Shown here in pieces: positions 5,497 through 8,703 of a stretch of 8,703 nucleotides of DNA (positions are counted from its first letter, which is position 1; every line of letters starts with the position of its first letter). The DNA comes from Candidatus Hikarchaeia archaeon HikBin4 (lineage in GTDB: Archaea; Halobacteriota; Halobacteria; Halobacteriales; Hikarchaeaceae): positions 1 to 8,703 of the forward strand of contig WTZT01000024.1 of the NCBI GenBank assembly GCA_009889685.1. Reading direction: 5' to 3'. Below the pieces are notes generated by a model, which saw only the letters and a list, made by a program, of their open reading frames with translations, was not told the DNA's origin and searched no databases. The translations under genes and the position numbers were made by a program.

Positions 5497-5612
5497 CGTA
5501 GATGAATAAAAGGGACAAATTTAAGATTGATAATCATATCGCTGCAACTCGTTTTTTAGGAGATAATAGAAGAGAATAAGATAAAAAAGAAGTACCAAAA
5601 GGTTTATTGAGA

Positions 5613-5619
5613 GATATAA
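5613..5619 (+). promoter_or_regulatory. TATA-like box for the cetZ-cofG operon
   Basis: GATATAAAG is centred near 5616, about 37 nt upstream of the cetZ ATG, predicting a leader of roughly 10 nt. A GGAG at 5636-5639 lies 13 nt before the ATG, rather far for a Shine-Dalgarno. No other strong promoter appears inside the operon. Confidence 0.4.
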
Positions 5620-5652
5620 AGTGATTTGTTGTTACGGAGACTAAGGCTAGAT

Positions 5653-6840
5653 ATGAAACTCGCTCTAATTGGATTTGGACAGGCTGGAGGAAAGATAGTT
5701 GATAAATTTCTTTTGTATGATAAGCAAACTAAAAGCGGTATTGTAAAAGAAGCTGTTGCGATAAATACTGCCAAAGCTGATTTGATGGGTTTGACTCATG
5801 TTGCAGGGGATAAGAGAATATTAATTGGGCAAGATCGGGTGAAGGGACATGGAGTAGGTGCGGACAATGCACTGGGTGCAGAGATTGCAGAAGAAGAACT
5901 TGATATCATGCAGAATATTATTGATCAGATACCAACTCATGAGGTGGATGCGTTCATTATTGTTGCGGCATTAGGGGGGGGGACTGGCTCGGGTGGAGGA
6001 CCAATATTAGCCAGACACTTGAAGAAGGTATACACGAAAGAACCAATCTATGGTTTGGGTATAATTCCATCATTAGAAGAGGGAGGAATATATACACTGA
6101 ATGCCGCAAAATCATTTCAAGCATTTGTTAGAGAGACCGATAATTTACTTGCATTCGACAATGACGCGTGGAGAATGGGAGGAGAATCTATGGAGGGAAG
6201 TTATGATGCGATAAATGAAGAGATAGTGAGAAGATTCGGGGTGTTATTCGGGGCGGGAGAAATTCAAAAAGACAATGACATTGCAGAATCTGTTGTTGAC
6301 GCGTCAGAAATTATCAATACACTTGCAGGCGGGGGTGTTACTACGGTGGGATATGCCTCAGAATCAGTTCCAATTCAAACTAAACGTGGAGGGATATTGG
6401 CACGGATTCCAAGAGGGAAGAAAAAAGCAGAATTCCAAGATAGTTCGAATAATACAAATAGGATCACAAGTTTGATTCGAAAGGCAACATTGGGGAGATT
6501 GACTCTTCCATGCGAAATCAAAGGTGCAGAAAGGGCACTTGTTGTTGTATCAGGACCACCAAACTATCTCAATCGAAAAGGAATAGAAAAAGGCAGAAGG
6601 TGGATAGAAGAAGTAACAGGTAGTATGGAAGTTAGAGGAGGGGACTACCCAATACTAAATGAAGATAAAGTTGGGGCCGCGGTTATGCTTTCAGGGGTTG
6701 TCAACATTCCTAGGATAAAGAATTTACAACGAGTTGCAATTGAAGCCCAAGAAAATATGGCAGAAATTAGATCTCAGAGTGAAGAAAAATTAAGGGAATT
6801 GATCGAGGAGGGGACAGATGAGCTGGAACCATTATTCTAG
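5653..6840 (+). CDS. cetZ: CetZ-family tubulin-like GTPase (archaeal cytoskeleton)
   Basis: A 395-aa member of the tubulin/FtsZ superfamily, CetZ branch, which in Haloferax controls cell shape and motility rather than division. The N-terminus MKLALIGFGQAGGKIVDKF is the characteristic CetZ start and carries the first nucleotide-binding loop. The tubulin signature GGGTGSG is at 108-114. The T7-loop segment VVDASEIINTL places E219 where the acidic residue that triggers GTP hydrolysis is expected; E218 is the residue studied in Haloferax CetZ1, from memory. The C-terminal domain (about 240-365) is followed by an acidic tail (EEKLRELIEEGTDELEPLF). The frame is open back to a TTG at 5626, but the ATG at 5653 gives the exact family start. 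It is the first gene of a four-gene operon and its end overlaps the next gene by 23 nt. It is clearly not FtsZ1 or FtsZ2, because it lacks their N-terminal extension. Confidence 0.95.
   Translation: MKLALIGFGQAGGKIVDKFLLYDKQTKSGIVKEAVAINTAKADLMGLTHVAGDKRILIGQDRVKGHGVGADNALGAEIAEEELDIMQNIIDQIPTHEVDAFIIVAALGGGTGSGGGPILARHLKKVYTKEPIYGLGIIPSLEEGGIYTLNAAKSFQAFVRETDNLLAFDNDAWRMGGESMEGSYDAINEEIVRRFGVLFGAGEIQKDNDIAESVVDASEIINTLAGGGVTTVGYASESVPIQTKRGGILARIPRGKKKAEFQDSSNNTNRITSLIRKATLGRLTLPCEIKGAERALVVVSGPPNYLNRKGIEKGRRWIEEVTGSMEVRGGDYPILNEDKVGAAVMLSGVVNIPRIKNLQRVAIEAQENMAEIRSQSEEKLRELIEEGTDELEPLF
6807..6811 (+). promoter_or_regulatory. Shine-Dalgarno site inside cetZ for the downstream membrane protein
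   Basis: GGAGG, within GAGGAGGGG, lies 6 nt before the ATG at 6818 while still inside the cetZ reading frame. It supports the overlapping start and internal re-initiation. Confidence 0.65.
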
Positions 6841-7591
6841 GCTGATTCCCATAGTAATTGGAATTGTATTGATAGGAGGAATAGTTGGTGCAACATCCAT
6901 AGAGCAAGGGGGGATTAGTCAGGCAGAAATTGGAAGTGATGTAACGGTTGAGACGATGGTAACGGAACTGTATATAACAAATACAGGATCTATAGACATG
7001 TGGACATTGAGAGGAGAATCCCTGCTCGAGAGCGTAACCTGGACGGTGACAGAAATTAATGCAGCTGATCGCCCTGTTGAAGGCTCCAAGAATTTTTACG
7101 CAGGGAAAGTTTTCGAGCAGGGAGTTAGTTTAGATGACTCGATCCTGAAGATAAAGGTGGAAGTCTCAGGAACGATTCCAGAAGTATCAGAATGGAAATA
7201 TGAGCCGGAATATAAAGTTTTAGTTATGGAGTTATCCCAGGTTCGATTGGGAGGTACAAGTGAGATAATTGGAGTTATAGAAGTTTCACCGTATAATTTA
7301 GAGAGTAAAGCTGCAAGGGAGAATATAGACAAAGCTAATGTTGTCGTGAAGGAGGTAGACGATGGGGAGGCTAAGCAAACAATCGAAAATGCCATTTCAG
7401 CATACAATGTAGGAAACTTTGACAATGCGGGGGATTTGGCAAGGCAAGCTGAAGAGAATGCTCTTGCAGTAAAAGATGGTAGAGAAAGAAAAGGATTAAT
7501 AGTGAAGATAGTTGGTTTTGTGATTGCGGTGGCACTTATTGGTGGAACGATAGTGTGGCATCGATCTACACGTCACAGAAGTAGACTTTAA
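6818..7591 (+). CDS. Two-TM membrane protein of unknown function, coupled to CetZ
   Basis: A 257-aa protein I cannot assign to a named family. Residues 9-25 (LIPIVIGIVLIGGIVGA) are a hydrophobic signal peptide or membrane anchor. Residues 40-160 look beta-rich. Residues 161-222 are predicted helical, with a regular Ala/Glu pattern (AYNVGNFDNAGDLARQAEEN). Residues 227-247 form a second membrane span (IVKIVGFVIAVALIGGTIV), followed by a short basic tail HRSTRHRSRL. The likely topology is an extracytoplasmic domain with a cytoplasmic basic C-terminus. The ATG overlaps the cetZ 3' end by 23 nt and has a strong internal GGAGG; the stop overlaps the cofC ATG in TAATG. From memory, haloarchaea also have a membrane protein at this place. 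A role as CetZ membrane partner is inference from position and topology only. Confidence 0.85.
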   Translation: MSWNHYSRLIPIVIGIVLIGGIVGATSIEQGGISQAEIGSDVTVETMVTELYITNTGSIDMWTLRGESLLESVTWTVTEINAADRPVEGSKNFYAGKVFEQGVSLDDSILKIKVEVSGTIPEVSEWKYEPEYKVLVMELSQVRLGGTSEIIGVIEVSPYNLESKAARENIDKANVVVKEVDDGEAKQTIENAISAYNVGNFDNAGDLARQAEENALAVKDGRERKGLIVKIVGFVIAVALIGGTIVWHRSTRHRSRL

Positions 7592-8214
7592 TGCGAGTTG
7601 TAATACCGTTTGCTCCGCACGATCCAAAAACTAGATTATCAGAAATTCTGACGTCAGATGAGCGTTATGCGTTTGCAAAAGTGATGTTAGAAGATGTCAC
7701 TATAGCAGTGGAAAATGCAGGATTAATTCCAGAGATACTATCTACGGAGATCATAGAGAGTCAATGGAAAATCATAGTAGACGACAGACCGCTATCTGTT
7801 GCGGTTAATAGTGTGCTAGAGAACTCGAAAATGCCCATGGCCATTGTGATGAGTGATTTGGCTATCGCGACTGCAGAATCTATAAGAAAATTGATAGAAT
7901 CTGAGGGTGAAATTTCAATTGTGCCAGGAAATCTAGGAGGAACTAACGCTTTTGTGACACACAGAGAAGATTTTAGAGTAGATTATCATGGTGCCTCATA
8001 TCTTGACCATGTAAAAATAGCAGAAGATATTGGAGTGAATGTTACCGAGGTGGATTCGTTTAGGCTTGCAACAGATATTGATGTTAAAGAAGATTTGATT
8101 GAAGTATTGATTCATGGGAATGGAAAATCTCGAGATTGGTTAATAGAAAATGGATTTCATCTAGAAGTACATGGGAAAAATCGAGTTGGAATACATAGGA
8201 GAGAGAAAAGATGA
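7591..8214 (+). CDS. cofC: 2-phospho-L-lactate guanylyltransferase
   Basis: A 207-aa cytosolic CofC, which joins GTP to 2-phospho-L-lactate (or phosphoenolpyruvate in some lineages). The dinucleotide product is used by CofD to build coenzyme F420. The N-terminus MRVVIPFAPHDPKTRLS carries the nucleotide-binding K13 and R15. VMSDLAIAT (86-94) holds the metal-binding D89. VPGNLGGTNAF (111-121) has the GGTN phosphate-contact motif, and LATDIDVKEDL (159-169) has the D162-x-D164 pair. The protein has the normal length for archaeal CofC. The start is the ATG sharing one base with the preceding stop (TAATG), with no Shine-Dalgarno, so translation probably depends on re-initiation. The end overlaps cofG in ATGA. 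Charged residues are not strongly skewed to acidic, unlike extreme-halophile CofC proteins. Confidence 0.93.
   Translation: MRVVIPFAPHDPKTRLSEILTSDERYAFAKVMLEDVTIAVENAGLIPEILSTEIIESQWKIIVDDRPLSVAVNSVLENSKMPMAIVMSDLAIATAESIRKLIESEGEISIVPGNLGGTNAFVTHREDFRVDYHGASYLDHVKIAEDIGVNVTEVDSFRLATDIDVKEDLIEVLIHGNGKSRDWLIENGFHLEVHGKNRVGIHRREKR
8198..8205 (+). promoter_or_regulatory. Shine-Dalgarno site for cofG inside cofC
   Basis: AGGAGAGA, with GGAG at 8199-8202, lies 8 nt before the ATG at 8211. It favours the ATG of the ATGA overlap over an internal Met at codon 12. Confidence 0.55.
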
Positions 8215-8703
8215 GGATAGGGAGAGAAAAGTATGGAATTGAAATGGAATTTAAACAAAGAGAAGTGAGAGAGTTGCTTTCGGTTACTCCAAAAGATGTG
8301 GAGACCAGCTCGGAATTAACTTATGCTAAAAATGTGTTTATACCATTGACAACAGCTTGTAAGTATGCATGTACCTATTGCACTTATTTTGATCCCCCAG
8401 GAAAGGCATCACTGTTATCACCGGCAGAAGTGAAGGAGGTTGTCAAAAAGGGGATTAAACTAGGGTGTACAGAAGCACTATTTACTTTTGGAGATGATCC
8501 AGATGATAGATACGTAGAGATTTATAGGAAATTGAATGAGTGGGGTCATGAATCGATACACACATATCTTGAAGAAATGTGTGAAATGTGTCTCGAAGAG
8601 GGAATACTTCCACATTCCAATCCGGGGGATCAGACAAGAGAACAGATGGAAAAGGTTGCCAGGGTAAATGCTAGTATGGGAGTTATGTTGGAGACAGTAG
8701 CAG
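8211..8703 (+). CDS. cofG: 7,8-didemethyl-8-hydroxy-5-deazariboflavin synthase subunit CofG, 5' part
   Basis: The first 164 codons of CofG, running off the window edge. CofG is the radical SAM subunit that, with CofH, makes the F420 chromophore Fo from tyrosine and 5-amino-6-ribitylaminouracil. The radical SAM iron-sulfur motif CxxxCxxC is C50-KYAC54-TYC57, embedded in PLTTACKYACTYCTYF. Further family segments are EALFTFGDDPDDRY (88-101), HSNPGDQTREQM (135-146) and NASMGVMLET (153-162). About half of the usual 320-380 aa is present. The chosen ATG overlaps the cofC stop (ATGA) and has a good GGAG site. An internal ATG at codon 12 is possible but less favoured. cofH may follow beyond the window (inference). 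Confidence 0.95.
   Translation, partial: MRIGREKYGIEMEFKQREVRELLSVTPKDVETSSELTYAKNVFIPLTTACKYACTYCTYFDPPGKASLLSPAEVKEVVKKGIKLGCTEALFTFGDDPDDRYVEIYRKLNEWGHESIHTYLEEMCEMCLEEGILPHSNPGDQTREQMEKVARVNASMGVMLETVA

Noticed and set aside
5626..5652. TTG start adding nine residues to CetZ
   Set aside because: The ATG at 5653 gives MKLALIGFGQAGGK, which is exactly the CetZ N-terminus.

Overview
The window most likely comes from a euryarchaeon close to the haloarchaea. It carries a CetZ-type tubulin gene, two F420 (deazaflavin) biosynthesis genes, a dTMP kinase and an NDUFA9-like SDR gene, and these proteins read like haloarchaeal homologues. As I recall it, the order cetZ - membrane protein - cofC - cofG is also haloarchaeal. 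The DNA is AT-rich (roughly 40% GC by eye), and the proteins are lysine-rich rather than strongly acidic. This argues against a salt-in extreme halophile and fits a low-GC marine relative, for example the Hikarchaeia (former Marine Group IV). That placement is inference. Several genes have a TATA-like box about 26-28 nt upstream of the ATG, as expected for leaderless archaeal transcripts.

Layout. Positions 1-689 are accessory-looking. They hold a family of AT-rich degenerate repeats sharing an ATAATATAGTATA-like core, with a 53-aa MORN-repeat gene (109-270, minus) between two closely matching copies and three more copies at 343-505. There is no other convincing gene in this stretch, only a TATA box with a doubtful 31-codon ORF and some palindromes. 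A UbiD-family prenyl-FMN decarboxylase (690-2150, minus) is divergent from an ornithine cyclodeaminase/mu-crystallin family dehydrogenase (2255-3340, plus). This is followed convergently by a small VOC/glyoxalase protein (3381-3803, minus) and dTMP kinase (3841-4419, minus). An NDUFA9-like atypical SDR (4520-5446, plus) is divergent from tmk.

The right-hand part is a tight plus-strand operon: cetZ (5653-6840), a two-TM membrane protein (6818-7591), cofC (7591-8214) and the 5' part of cofG (8211 to the window edge). The ORFs overlap by 23, 1 and 4 nt, so the tubulin-like cytoskeletal protein, an unknown membrane protein and the two cofactor F420 enzymes are probably co-transcribed and translationally coupled. 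CofG helps make the deazaflavin chromophore Fo, and CofC activates the phospholactate-type side chain. CetZ is a GTP-binding shape/motility cytoskeleton protein, and the membrane protein next to it could be its anchor or partner (inference).

The most unusual items are the repeat/MORN cassette-like region at the left edge, the membrane protein coupled to CetZ, and the mu-crystallin-like enzyme that lacks the Asp expected of a true ornithine cyclodeaminase.
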